NCBI GenBank assembly: GCA_036489565.1
Contig: DASXFN010000061.1
Location: 8,138-72,137, forward strand
From: JAICKN01 sp036489565
Lineage (GTDB): Bacteria; Acidobacteriota; Terriglobia; Terriglobales; Acidobacteriaceae
Length of the DNA: 64,000 bases
Reading direction: 5' to 3'
Below, in pieces: positions 53,318-62,045 of this stretch. Within the stretch, counting starts at the first letter, position 1. The number at the start of each line of letters is the position of its first letter. A program made the translations under genes and the position numbers. The notes beneath the pieces are model-generated. The model was not told the DNA's origin. It saw nothing but the letters and a program-made list of their open reading frames with translations, and did no database searches.

Positions 53318-53693
53318 ATAGCCTTTGCAAAATTTACGTGGACGCCGTCTATGATCTTGCCCGCTGCTTATGGTGGAGGAATGGGAAGTACGTGCTTGTC
53401 CATCCCGATGGCTATATCGCTTGGATCGGAATGCGGGAATGCCTCAGCGACCTGAACGAATACCTTGGCTGCGTATAAGCAGTGATTGTTGATGGATGGA
53501 ACAGGTCAGCGACGAACCGTATCAAGGCGCGGCCTAAGAGCGCTACGTAAATATAGAGATCGCTATGTAATAAAGAAAGATGAAGCTGTTCCAATTGGCA
53601 ACTTCCGGTTGCCGACCATCCGAACTCCGATGCGACCGGGAAGCCCGCTTTGCGGTGGTACACTTCTTTTCGATTCCACAACCCGGTAGATCT
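53318..53693. other. Gap between carbonic anhydrase and amidohydrolase genes
   Basis: 376 bases without an intact gene. The first part holds the monooxygenase-like remnant at 53329-53478. The rest shows no further recognisable feature apart from the leader region of the amidohydrolase gene. Confidence 0.5.
53329..53478 (+). pseudogene. C-terminal remnant of a FAD-dependent monooxygenase-like gene
   Basis: Fifty in-frame codons ending in TAA at 53478 read KYVLVHPDGYIAWIG near the end. This closely resembles the LVRPDGYVAW tail of PHBH/pentachlorophenol-monooxygenase-type flavoproteins. No start, FAD-binding GxGxxG or GDAAH motif is present upstream, so it is a broken 3' fragment. Confidence 0.45.
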
Positions 53694-55019
53694 ATGCGCA
53701 TCAGATTGTTTGCTGTACTGCTCAGTCTCGCTGTTCTCTCGATCGCTGTCCATGCACAAACCACCTCCATCGTTCTGCACTGTCCAAACTTGTTCGACAG
53801 TGTTGCGGGAAAGATGCTGGGCGAAACTACAGTAGTTATTTCAGGCGAGCGAATCGAGCAGGTGATCAGCGGCTATCAATCGCCTTCTGGAGCCACCGTA
53901 ATTGAGCTCCGCAACCAGACTTGCCTGCCCGGTCTGATTGACGATCACGTTCACCTCACAGATGAGTTCACCGGCAATCATCTGGTGGAGAAAGTTACTC
54001 TGAATCCATCCGACTACGCGATTCGCTCGACGCTGTGGGCAAAACGAACACTGCTGGCAGGATTCACGACCGTCCGCAACCTGGGCGACGACGACTACAA
54101 TTCGGTCTCGCTTCGCAACGAGATCAATGCCGGATGGGTAGAAGGCCCGCGTATCTTCACCGCCGGTCCTCCCATCGGCTCGACCGGCGGGCACGCTGAT
54201 CACACGGACGGACTGAACCTGGAATTGCAGGGCAATCCCGGCCCCGACGAGTCAATGATCAATGGGCCCTACGACGCCTGGAAAGCGGTGCGCCAGCATT
54301 ACAAAGAGGGCGTGGATCTGATCAAGATAATGGCTTCGGGCGGCGTACTCGATCTCTCGGGCAGCGCAGATAATCCGCAGCTAACCCAGGAAGAAATCAA
54401 TGCCATCGTTGCTGCTGCCCACGACTACGGCTATACGGTTGCCGTGCACGCGCACGGGACCGAAGCCATTCGCAGGTCGGTAATCGGCGGAGTCGATTCC
54501 ATCGAACACGGTACCTTCATGGACCAGCGCGATATGGAGCTGATGAAGGAGCACGGCACCTGGTATGTTCCGACCATCTATACGGCAGAATTCGTCACCG
54601 AACGCGCCAAGATTGCCGGAGGTTATCCGCCGCAGGTCGCGCAGAAGGCGCTGCAAGTTGGCCCCCAGGTCATGAAAACGCTCGCGGCCGCCTACAAAGC
54701 CGGAGTAAAGATCGCTTATGGAACCGACGAGGGAATCTATCCTCACGGACAGAACTGGCGCGACTTCGCACCCATGCTTCAAGCCGGCATTCCTGCAATC
54801 TATGCGCTGCAAACCGCGACCATCAACGCCGCCGAGTTGCTCAAGAAAGACAAGGAGCTCGGCAGCATTTCGCCTGGCAAGCTTGCCGATGTCACGGCTG
54901 TACCAGGAAATCCACTGAACGACATCAGCGTAATGGGGAAAGCCAGCTTTGTGATGAAGGCGGGAACCGTTTACAAGCAGGATGGCAAGGAACTAGTCTG
55001 GGAATCGCTGCGGTACTGA
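53694..55019 (+). CDS. Exported metal-dependent amidohydrolase (imidazolonepropionase/prolidase-like)
   Basis: Start at ATG 53694 (441 residues), where a Sec signal peptide begins (IRLFAVLLSLAVLSIAVHAQ). Metal-site motifs in order: DDHVHL, KIMASGGV (carbamylated Lys), VAVHAHGTEA, SIEHGT and AYGTDEG. The family hydrolyses cyclic amides or dipeptides with C-terminal proline or Lys/Arg; the substrate is unknown. The Tat-exported phosphoesterase gene follows 31 bases later. Confidence 0.9.
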   Translation: MRIRLFAVLLSLAVLSIAVHAQTTSIVLHCPNLFDSVAGKMLGETTVVISGERIEQVISGYQSPSGATVIELRNQTCLPGLIDDHVHLTDEFTGNHLVEKVTLNPSDYAIRSTLWAKRTLLAGFTTVRNLGDDDYNSVSLRNEINAGWVEGPRIFTAGPPIGSTGGHADHTDGLNLELQGNPGPDESMINGPYDAWKAVRQHYKEGVDLIKIMASGGVLDLSGSADNPQLTQEEINAIVAAAHDYGYTVAVHAHGTEAIRRSVIGGVDSIEHGTFMDQRDMELMKEHGTWYVPTIYTAEFVTERAKIAGGYPPQVAQKALQVGPQVMKTLAAAYKAGVKIAYGTDEGIYPHGQNWRDFAPMLQAGIPAIYALQTATINAAELLKKDKELGSISPGKLADVTAVPGNPLNDISVMGKASFVMKAGTVYKQDGKELVWESLRY

Positions 55020-55050
55020 GCTGGATAAAAAGAAGACGTTCGCTTCCTCA

Positions 55051-56535
55051 ATGAAGATTCCTACTTCTGTTACTCCCGGGATGATCCCGGCCAAGTTTAC
55101 CCGCCGGCAGCTTTTGGGCGGCGCGGGGCGGCTTGCGGTTGCCGCGGCCGCTGCAGGCCTGATGCCGCCCAATGTGCGGCGCATGCTGGCGCAGTCTCTT
55201 CCGCAACGGCCTAGTTCGCTGCGCGATGTGAAGCATGTCGTCATGCTCATGCAGGAGAACCGATCCTTTGATCATTACTTTGGAACGCTGGCCGGGGTGC
55301 GCGGTTTCGCTGATCCGTCGGCTCTGACGCTGGCGAATGGTCAATCGGTTTTTCATCAGCCTGATGAGTTGAATCCCCGGGGATATTTGCTTCCGTTTCA
55401 TTTGGACACGCGCTCTACGAGCGCGCAGAAAATTCCTTCCACCAGCCATGCCTGGGCAGTGCAACACGAGGCGTGGAATGGCGGACAAATGGACCGATGG
55501 CTTCCGGCGCATCGCAAGGCCGATGGAGCCCACGGCCCTTATTGCATGGGCTATTACACGCGTGAAGATATTCCGTTTCAGTTTGCGTTAGCGGAGGCGT
55601 TTACTCTATGCGACGCCTATCACTGCTCAGTGATGGGGCCCACATGGCCAAACCGCATGTACTGGATGACCGGAATGATCGATCCGAATGGAACGGGTGG
55701 CGGCCCAATCATTAATAACACTGCTCCGAAGGAAGGCTATACCTGGACGACCTATGCCGAGCGGCTGGAAAAGGCAGGCGTCAGTTGGAAGGTTTACCAG
55801 CAGGAGGACAATTACGGCTGCAATCTGCTGGAAACTTTCAAAATGTTTCGCGAGGCGAAGCGTGGATCAGCTCTATACAAAAAAGGCATGCTGCGAAGCC
55901 CGGAAGGGCAATTTGAATATGATGCGCTGCACGACAAATTGCCAGCGGTTTCCTGGATCATTCCCACCGGTTTCCAATCGGAGCATCCCGATTACATGCC
56001 AGCGGATGGCGCAGCGTTTGTGGCCAGCAAGATTGATGCGATTGCCGCGAATCCTGATGTTTGGGCGAAGACGGTTTTCATCCTGAACTACGATGAGAAT
56101 GATGGCATTTTTGATCATGTCGCGCCGCCGGTACCTGCCCAAGGTACAGCCAATGAATTTATCAACGGACTTCCCATTGGAGCGGGGTTTCGCGTGCCCT
56201 GCATTATCGTGTCCCCGTGGACGGCTGGAGGATTGGTATGCAGTCAGCAGTTCGATCACACGTCGGTGCTGCAATTTCTTGAAGAGTTTACCGGAGTACG
56301 CGAGAGCAACATTAGCGATTGGCGCCGTCACACATTCGGCAGCCTGAGTGGAGCTTTGCGCCTGCGCGATTCGTACGCGCCGCCGCCGTTATTGCCTGAC
56401 ACGAGTGGGCCGCTGCGCTTGGCGAAATATGAATCTTCCATGCTGCCCAAGCCGGTTCTTCCCGGCGCGGAGCAGCAGTTGCCGGAACAGGAAAAGCCAG
56501 CGAAGATCCCTCCGCAGACAACTGGCAGCGACTGA
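55051..56535 (+). CDS. Phospholipase C / acid phosphatase-family phosphoesterase, Tat-exported
   Basis: 494 residues. Leader TRRQLLGGAGRLAVAAAAAG is a Tat-type signal. The catalytic start HVVMLMQENRSFDHYFG is diagnostic of the PLC/AcpA phosphoesterase family; GPTWPNRMYWMTG, TYAERLEKAGVSWKVYQ and FILNYDENDGIFDHVAPP follow. It cleaves phosphoesters such as phosphatidylcholine head groups outside the inner membrane. The C-terminus is Pro-rich without an extra domain. It ends tail to tail with nagB (22 bases). Confidence 0.92.
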   Translation: MKIPTSVTPGMIPAKFTRRQLLGGAGRLAVAAAAAGLMPPNVRRMLAQSLPQRPSSLRDVKHVVMLMQENRSFDHYFGTLAGVRGFADPSALTLANGQSVFHQPDELNPRGYLLPFHLDTRSTSAQKIPSTSHAWAVQHEAWNGGQMDRWLPAHRKADGAHGPYCMGYYTREDIPFQFALAEAFTLCDAYHCSVMGPTWPNRMYWMTGMIDPNGTGGGPIINNTAPKEGYTWTTYAERLEKAGVSWKVYQQEDNYGCNLLETFKMFREAKRGSALYKKGMLRSPEGQFEYDALHDKLPAVSWIIPTGFQSEHPDYMPADGAAFVASKIDAIAANPDVWAKTVFILNYDENDGIFDHVAPPVPAQGTANEFINGLPIGAGFRVPCIIVSPWTAGGLVCSQQFDHTSVLQFLEEFTGVRESNISDWRRHTFGSLSGALRLRDSYAPPPLLPDTSGPLRLAKYESSMLPKPVLPGAEQQLPEQEKPAKIPPQTTGSD

Positions 56536-56557
56536 TCGCTCCATAGGGAATCCCAAA

Positions 56558-57304
56558 TCAATGCGCAGTGGACTGCTGCAGTGAACGGGCCGCGTCTTCG
56601 TCCAGGAAAATTGTGGCGTGGGCATGCGTCTGCAGAATGGACGCAGGAGTTTCCGGCGATACTTCACCTGCAAAACACTTTTTTACCGCGGCTGCTTTGC
56701 GTTGACCGGTGGCGATGCACAGAATGTCCATGGCCTTGAGAATTTGCCGGATGCTCATGGTGATGGCGGAATGGGGAACGTCTTCGAGAGAAGGGAACCA
56801 GTCTTCATTCAACTGCTGTTGCCGGGTTGCCTCGGCAAGTGAGACGAGGAGGTAAGGAGTTTCCGTCGCAAAATCTGCCGGGGGATCGTTGAATGCCAAA
56901 TGCCCGTTTTCGCCGAGGCCGGTAAAGGCGATATCAATTGGAGCGCGCAGCAACTGTTTTTCGGTTTCGGCGATCACTTGCAGGGGATCGCGCGAGCCGT
57001 CCAGTAAATGATATTTCGCGATGGGGACGCGCTGAATAATTCGTTCCCGCATGTAGCGATTGAAACTTGCAGGATGAGCGGGCGCGATGCCGATGTACTC
57101 GTCGAGGTGAAAGAGTTCAACGGCGGGCCAGTCAATATCCGGCAGGATCAATAGCCGGTCAAGAAATTCAAATTGCGAGGTGCCGGTGGCGGCGACGATC
57201 CGAGCGTGCTTTTTGTCATTGATTGCGGAACGAATGATTGCAGCGGCGTGCTCGGCGGCGGCTTCGGCCACGGCGTGTGGATTGGAGAATACTTTAATTT
57301 CCAT
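56558..57304 (-). CDS. nagB: Glucosamine-6-phosphate deaminase
   Basis: 248 residues. FHLDEYIGI (catalytic Asp), GLGENGHLAFNDPP and the C-terminal ILQTHAHATIFLDEDAA are NagB blocks. It converts glucosamine-6-phosphate to fructose-6-phosphate and ammonia. The allosteric C-terminal extension of the longer E. coli enzyme is short here, resembling Gram-positive forms. It suggests use of amino sugars; no NagA or transporter is adjacent. Confidence 0.93.
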   Translation of the reverse strand: MEIKVFSNPHAVAEAAAEHAAAIIRSAINDKKHARIVAATGTSQFEFLDRLLILPDIDWPAVELFHLDEYIGIAPAHPASFNRYMRERIIQRVPIAKYHLLDGSRDPLQVIAETEKQLLRAPIDIAFTGLGENGHLAFNDPPADFATETPYLLVSLAEATRQQQLNEDWFPSLEDVPHSAITMSIRQILKAMDILCIATGQRKAAAVKKCFAGEVSPETPASILQTHAHATIFLDEDAARSLQQSTAH

Positions 57305-57350
57305 TGGAAGGCGGCCCTGCGTTTATCTCGGATCGAAGGCTGCACCCCCA

Positions 57351-57403
57351 GCGGCTAAAGCCGCAGCGGTTATGGAGCTTAGCGGCACGACTGAAGTCGT
57401 GCC
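57351..57403. repeat. Pair of intergenic palindromes (GCGGCTAAAGCCGC and a 9-bp stem)
   Basis: GCGGCT-AA-AGCCGC (57351-57364) and GGCACGACT-GA-AGTCGTGCC (57384-57403), 19 bases apart. These phrases resemble scattered intergenic repeats I associate with acidobacteria and some other phyla. They may be a mobile palindromic element or act in transcript ends. Confidence 0.5.
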
Positions 57404-57425
57404 CTTCCCGAAATTGCCCCACGCG

Positions 57426-57620
57426 AAATCGTGCTAGCAGAAATCTCAGTAGCCAAAATCACTCTAACCGAAATCGCTTTCACCCAAGATCGTTCTGCTC
57501 GAAATCGCTCTGCCCGAAATCATACTGTCCAAGATCGTTCTACCCAGAATCACTCTACCCAAAGCACTTTGCTTGAAATCGCTCTACCTATGATCGCTCT
57601 ACGAAAGATCGGCGCAGGCA
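57426..57620. repeat. Degenerate 15-bp tandem repeat, about 13 copies
   Basis: Units near AAATCGCTCTACCCA repeat with the ATC core at 57428, 57443, 57458, 57473, 57489, 57504, 57519, 57534, 57549, 57564 (degenerate), 57578, 57593 and 57608. The period is 15 with one +1 and one -1 shift that cancel. A multiple of three keeps a reading frame open but no supported protein uses it. Confidence 0.75.
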
Positions 57621-57703
57621 AAAGTGTCATATTTAAAGTAGAGCTGTTTAGAGTGGACATGCCTGAACCATTTTCGAAATGGGTTCGTGCTGTTCTGCAG
57701 GCT

Positions 57704-58912
57704 TCACCAGTTGTGCATGGTGCCGTCCATTTTGCGGTTGACCGGAAGATAGGCGCGCTCGTAGGGATACTTTGCGGCCAAAGTTTCGTCAATGTCCACA
57801 CCCAGTCCGGGCTTCTCTCCGGGATGCATGGTGCCGCTTTCGAAAGTGTAGGCATGCGGAAAAACTTTATCGGTTTCAGGAGAGTGCCGCATGTATTCCT
57901 GGATGCCGAAATTGTGGACGCTCAGGTCAAAATGCAGCGCGGCGGCCATGCACACTGGACTGAGGTCGGTGGCGCCGTGGGAGCCGGTGCGCACCTGGTA
58001 CATTTCCGCGAGGCTGGCGATTTTGCGCAGATGAGAAATGCCGCCCGCGTGCACGACCGTGGTGCGAATGTAATCAATGAGTTGTTCTTCAATTAATTGC
58101 TGGCAATCGAAAATAGTGTTGAAAATCTCTCCCACGGCAAGGGGGGTGGTGGTGTGCTTGCGAATGAGGCGGAAGCTTTCCTGCAACTCAGCGGGGGTAG
58201 GGTCCTCGAGCCAAAAAAGGTGCGCGGGTTCGAGATCTTTTCCTAATCGAGCAGCTTCAATCGGAGTGAGGCGATGGTGGGCGTCATGGAGTAAGTGAAT
58301 GTCAGGGCCAAATTCCTTCCGCAAACGCGAAAAAAGCTGCGGTGCAAAATTTAGATAAAGCTCCGTGGACCACAGGTTTTCCGGAGGAGCATTTTTTTCC
58401 GCAGGCTCATAGTACATGCCTCCGCGCCCCACGCCGTAAGTGCTCGACATGCCGGGAATTCCCGATTGCGCGCGAATGGCTTTGTAGCCGAGTTCGATAT
58501 AGTGCGCCACGGCTTTTACCGTATCTTCAATGTCAGTGCCGCTGGCATGGCCGTAGACCAGAACGCTGTCGCGAGAGGCCCCGCCCAGGAGTTGGTAGAC
58601 GGGTGTGTTCAGGCTTTTTCCTTTGATGTCCCACAAGGCGGTATCCACGGCGGCGATGGCGGACATCGTGACCGGCCCGCGTCGCCAATACGCTCCTTTA
58701 TATAGGTACTGCCAGATGTCTTCGATGCGCCGCGCATCGCGCCCAATAAGCAAGGGAAGAAGGTGATCGCTAAGGTAGCTGGCGACGGCTAGCTCGCGTC
58801 CGTTCAGCGTGGCGTCGCCCAGGCCGTAGGTGCCGTCCTCAGTGGTGAGTTTTAAAGTAACAAAATTTCTTCCCGGACAGCAGACGATTACCTTGGCGTC
58901 GGTGATTTTCAT
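57704..58912 (-). CDS. manD: D-mannonate dehydratase (enolase superfamily, ManD/RspA type)
   Basis: Start at ATG 58912 gives 402 residues, the family length. MKITDAKVIVCCPGRNFV, LNGRELAVASYL, RRIEDIWQYLYKGAYWRRGP and YGVGRGGMYYEPAEK are near-diagnostic of ManD; metal ligands follow in LHDAHHR, FWLEDP and VGEIFN. It dehydrates D-mannonate to 2-keto-3-deoxygluconate in the glucuronate pathway. It is divergent from the GH67 gene over 104 bases, so release of glucuronate and its catabolism are likely controlled together. Confidence 0.92.
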   Translation of the reverse strand: MKITDAKVIVCCPGRNFVTLKLTTEDGTYGLGDATLNGRELAVASYLSDHLLPLLIGRDARRIEDIWQYLYKGAYWRRGPVTMSAIAAVDTALWDIKGKSLNTPVYQLLGGASRDSVLVYGHASGTDIEDTVKAVAHYIELGYKAIRAQSGIPGMSSTYGVGRGGMYYEPAEKNAPPENLWSTELYLNFAPQLFSRLRKEFGPDIHLLHDAHHRLTPIEAARLGKDLEPAHLFWLEDPTPAELQESFRLIRKHTTTPLAVGEIFNTIFDCQQLIEEQLIDYIRTTVVHAGGISHLRKIASLAEMYQVRTGSHGATDLSPVCMAAALHFDLSVHNFGIQEYMRHSPETDKVFPHAYTFESGTMHPGEKPGLGVDIDETLAAKYPYERAYLPVNRKMDGTMHNW

Positions 58913-59016
58913 TGGGTTCTGAGAGGGACTTAAAGTTTCTCCAAAAGAATGAACGTATGCTACCAAACCTTATGATAAATTTTCTGCTGTTGAAAAAGTG
59001 CGGCGGGGTGAACAAT
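58913..59016. promoter_or_regulatory. Divergent manD / GH67 promoter region
   Basis: 104 bases between divergent starts. A GGGGTG ribosome site precedes the GH67 ATG. I see no clear operator palindrome here and none of the AAACGTTT or 7-2-7 sites found elsewhere. Confidence 0.45.
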
Positions 59017-61602
59017 ATGAAGCAACGGTGGCGTGGACTGGTTTTCGGAATTCTGCTGGTATGGATTCTGCTCTCCAATCTCTTATATGCGGAAGACGGA
59101 GAAAGGGCCTGGCTGCGATATACCGAGTTGGATGCAAAGGCCGCGCAGCAATATGAATCTCTGCCCGCCACCGCCGTCACGCTGGATGATTCCGCCGTGC
59201 TTAAGAGCGCGCAAAGCGAGTTGATTAGTGGCGTTCGAGGAATGCTGGACCGTACCTTGCGCGAGGAAAGCAAAATGCCACAGGAGCCGGCGATTGTGCT
59301 CGGCACATTGGAGGAAGTGCGACAACTCGATTCCGCACTCAAACCAACGCACAAACTCGGCGTTGACGGCTACTGGATTACGAAGGCTCGGGTCCGTGGA
59401 TATCCCAGCATTGTGATCACTGCCGCTAGCGATCGAGGGGTTTTGTATGGAGTGTTCGCGTTATTGAGCAAGATCGCTCAAAACGAAAGCCTGGCCACGC
59501 TGAACGAATTGCAGCAGCCTTTTGCGCCCATCCGCTGGGTGGATGAATGGGACAATCCCAACGGAACCATCGAACGCGGATACGGCGGGTCTTCTATCTT
59601 TTTCGAAAACGGAAGTGTTCGCGCCGATCTCACGCGCGCCGGTGAATATGCGCGCTTGCTGGCGTCCATCGGCATCAACGGATGCAACATCAACAACGTG
59701 AATGCCGACCTGGGCACGTTGAAAGATGATTTTATTCCGCAACTGGCGCGCGTGGCGGATGTGTTTCGTCCCTGGGGAGTGAAGCTTTCCATTTCCATTG
59801 ACCTGAGCAGTCCCAAAGCGATTGGCGGTCTGGACACGTTCGATCCACTCGATCCCAAAGTTGCCGCGTGGTGGAAAGATAAAGTAGATGAAATCTATAA
59901 GCAGATTCCTGACTTCGGCGGATTCACCGTCAAAGCTGATTCCGAAGGGCGGCTAGGACCGGCTAGCTATGGACGCACTCCTGCGGACGCCGCCAATATG
60001 CTGGCGCAGGCGCTCAAGCCGCACGGAGGCGTGCTCTTTTATCGCGCGTTTGTTTACAACCATCATCTGGATTGGACAAATCTGAAGAACGATCGCGCCC
60101 GTGCCGCCTATGACATTTTTCATCCCCTTGACGGAAAATTCGAGGACAACGTAATTATTCAGATCAAAAACGGGCCCATCGATTTCCAGGTACGTGAACC
60201 TGCTTCGCCGCTGTTCAGTGGATTGGAAAAAACCAATGAGGCAATGGAAGTGCAGGTCGCGCAGGAATATCTGGGCCAGCAGCGGCACCTTTGTTTTCTT
60301 CCTCCCATGTGGAAAGAGGTGCTCGACTTCAACATGCACGCGAATGGCGGGAAGACTCCGGTAAAAGACCTGATCGCGGGAAAGACGTTTCACCGGCCCA
60401 CGGGCGGTATGGTGGCGGTGGTGAATATTGGCATGGACGCAAACTGGCTGGGCAGCGAACTTGCCATGGCCAATCTTTACGGGTATGGACGCCTCGCGTG
60501 GAACCCCAACGTTAGTTCTAAAACAATTGCCGAGGACTGGACGCGCCTGACTTTCGGCAACGATCCGGTGGTCGTGCAGACCGTCACGAATATGCAGTTG
60601 GCTTCATGGCCCGCTTATGAGGAATATACGGGGCCGCTCGGGTTGCAGACTTTGACGAATATTACCGGGCCGCACTATGGGCCGGGAGTGGAATCTTCGG
60701 AAAACAACGGCTGGGGAATGTGGCATCGCGCTGACCACGAGGGCATTGGCATGGACCGGTCGGTTGCCACGGGCACGGGTTATGTGGGGCAATATCCGGC
60801 GGCGGTCGCGAAAATGTATGAGTCGCTCGCGACCACTCCCGACAATCTGCTTCTGTTTTTCCATCACTTGCCCTATACCTACAAATTGCATTCGGAAAAA
60901 ACGGTGATTCAGTATCTTTACGACTCGCACTATGAAGGAGCGGCGCGGGCGAAAGAATTTGTTGCTCAGTGGGAGTCATTGAAGGGGCACGTGGACGAGC
61001 AGCGCTACGCGGAAACATTGACAAAGTTCAAGTACCAGGCAGGACACGCGATTGTGTGGCGCGATGCGGTTGCGAAGTGGTTTGCTCGTGAATCGGGAAT
61101 TCCTGACGCGAAGGGAAGAGTGTGGCATTATCCGGACCGAGTGGAAGCCGAGAACATGCAGCTCGATGGCTACGGGACGGTGGATATTACTCCATGGGAA
61201 AATGCCTCCGGTGGAAAGGGTGTAGAGTGTGGCGCGCCGCGTTGTACCGCGAGTTTCAAATTCGATCGTCCCGCGGGATGGTACGAGGTGGATGTCCAAT
61301 ATTTTGATATGCCCACAGGTGAGGCAAAGTTTCGCATGTACGTGGACGATCAACTGGTGAATGAATGGGTAGCCGACAATCATTTGCCGGCAAGAGGACT
61401 GGGCGGCGATGCTTCAACGCGACGTTGGGTCACAGGTTTGGCGCTGCGCCCCGGAGATACGGTTCGCATTGAGGGTGTGCCGGATGGCGGCGATCATGCG
61501 GCTTTAGATTATGCGACGATCCACAAAATGGATGCGGCAACAGCGTCACAGAAGTCTGCGCACGCGATCAAGCGCCGCGCCACTGGTCCCGCGCGGCAAT
61601 AA
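59017..61602 (+). CDS. GH67 alpha-glucuronidase with C-terminal carbohydrate-binding-like domain
   Basis: Start chosen at ATG 59017 (861 residues), where a Sec signal begins (GLVFGILLVWILLSNLLYA); longer frames extend upstream without support. The GH67 N-terminal domain (GYWITKARVRGYPSIVITAA), barrel (IRWVDEWDNPNGTIERGYGG, KADSEGRLGP with a likely acid Glu, DIFHPLDGKF, IQIKNGPIDFQ, VAQEYLGQ) and helical domain are complete. After about residue 705, VEAENMQLDGYGTVD to DYATIHK resembles a CBM35/6-type beta-sandwich. It removes 4-O-methylglucuronate from xylo-oligosaccharides. Confidence 0.93.
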   Translation: MKQRWRGLVFGILLVWILLSNLLYAEDGERAWLRYTELDAKAAQQYESLPATAVTLDDSAVLKSAQSELISGVRGMLDRTLREESKMPQEPAIVLGTLEEVRQLDSALKPTHKLGVDGYWITKARVRGYPSIVITAASDRGVLYGVFALLSKIAQNESLATLNELQQPFAPIRWVDEWDNPNGTIERGYGGSSIFFENGSVRADLTRAGEYARLLASIGINGCNINNVNADLGTLKDDFIPQLARVADVFRPWGVKLSISIDLSSPKAIGGLDTFDPLDPKVAAWWKDKVDEIYKQIPDFGGFTVKADSEGRLGPASYGRTPADAANMLAQALKPHGGVLFYRAFVYNHHLDWTNLKNDRARAAYDIFHPLDGKFEDNVIIQIKNGPIDFQVREPASPLFSGLEKTNEAMEVQVAQEYLGQQRHLCFLPPMWKEVLDFNMHANGGKTPVKDLIAGKTFHRPTGGMVAVVNIGMDANWLGSELAMANLYGYGRLAWNPNVSSKTIAEDWTRLTFGNDPVVVQTVTNMQLASWPAYEEYTGPLGLQTLTNITGPHYGPGVESSENNGWGMWHRADHEGIGMDRSVATGTGYVGQYPAAVAKMYESLATTPDNLLLFFHHLPYTYKLHSEKTVIQYLYDSHYEGAARAKEFVAQWESLKGHVDEQRYAETLTKFKYQAGHAIVWRDAVAKWFARESGIPDAKGRVWHYPDRVEAENMQLDGYGTVDITPWENASGGKGVECGAPRCTASFKFDRPAGWYEVDVQYFDMPTGEAKFRMYVDDQLVNEWVADNHLPARGLGGDASTRRWVTGLALRPGDTVRIEGVPDGGDHAALDYATIHKMDAATASQKSAHAIKRRATGPARQ

Positions 61603-62045
61603 GGCGCGGCCAAGATGTGCCCAGACAGCGAATGCGGTTCCAGAAGTCTGATGTTCTAATAGTTTTTTCGATTTTTATCACGATGGTGCACTTCTTTTCA
61701 CCTAGGGACACATCCGGAATCTTAACCCGAATCTCTACAGGAAATCCTGTACATTCCCGCAGTCATTGAATTGTCAATTTATGTCTCTTCCTTGACTGGC
61801 GCGGGTTTTGGCTTGACTCTCATTGTCAATCAATGATATTTACTTGCGGCGCTGAACAAATTAGAAAAATGTGCGCAGTGGTTTGACCGCTCCTACGGTC
61901 GAACTCGACCTAAACGAAATCTGGCCCCCATACGTGAGCTTGTCTTTGGAGCAATGGTGATTGTCAGGAACTCTTCTTTGAATAAGCAAGTCCCCGGAAT
62001 ATTACCGAGAAAGAATTCAATAATAGAAATCTGTGGAGGCGTGTA
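61603..62045. other. Control region upstream of the GH10 gene
   Basis: About 440 bases with no supported gene. It contains the 16-bp palindrome at 61736, a candidate promoter with TTGACT and ATATTT spaced 17 bases apart near 61812-61840, and a CATTG/CAATG inverted repeat. GGAGG at 62034 is the ribosome site of the GH10 gene. Confidence 0.5.
61736..61751. promoter_or_regulatory. Perfect 16-bp palindrome TACAGGAAATCCTGTA
   Basis: A second sequence with 7-2-7 geometry, about 295 bases upstream of the GH10 start. Its heptamers differ from those at 1495/12506/16459, so a different regulator would be expected. Confidence 0.45.

Larger units (their letters stand above)
57305..57703. other. Repeat-rich intergenic region
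   Basis: About 400 bases between two minus-strand genes. It holds two palindromes and a 15-bp tandem array, listed separately. Long open frames crossing it on the plus strand encode only the repeat and antisense of the mannonate dehydratase gene, so I do not call them genes. Confidence 0.6.

Noticed and set aside
57426..57620. Possible CRISPR array
   Set aside because: Units are 15 bases, directly abutting and degenerate, with no unique spacers and no cas genes.
57431..58096. Open frame encoding a 221-residue protein
   Set aside because: The first part is the tandem repeat and the rest is antisense to mannonate dehydratase; no ribosome site or family match.
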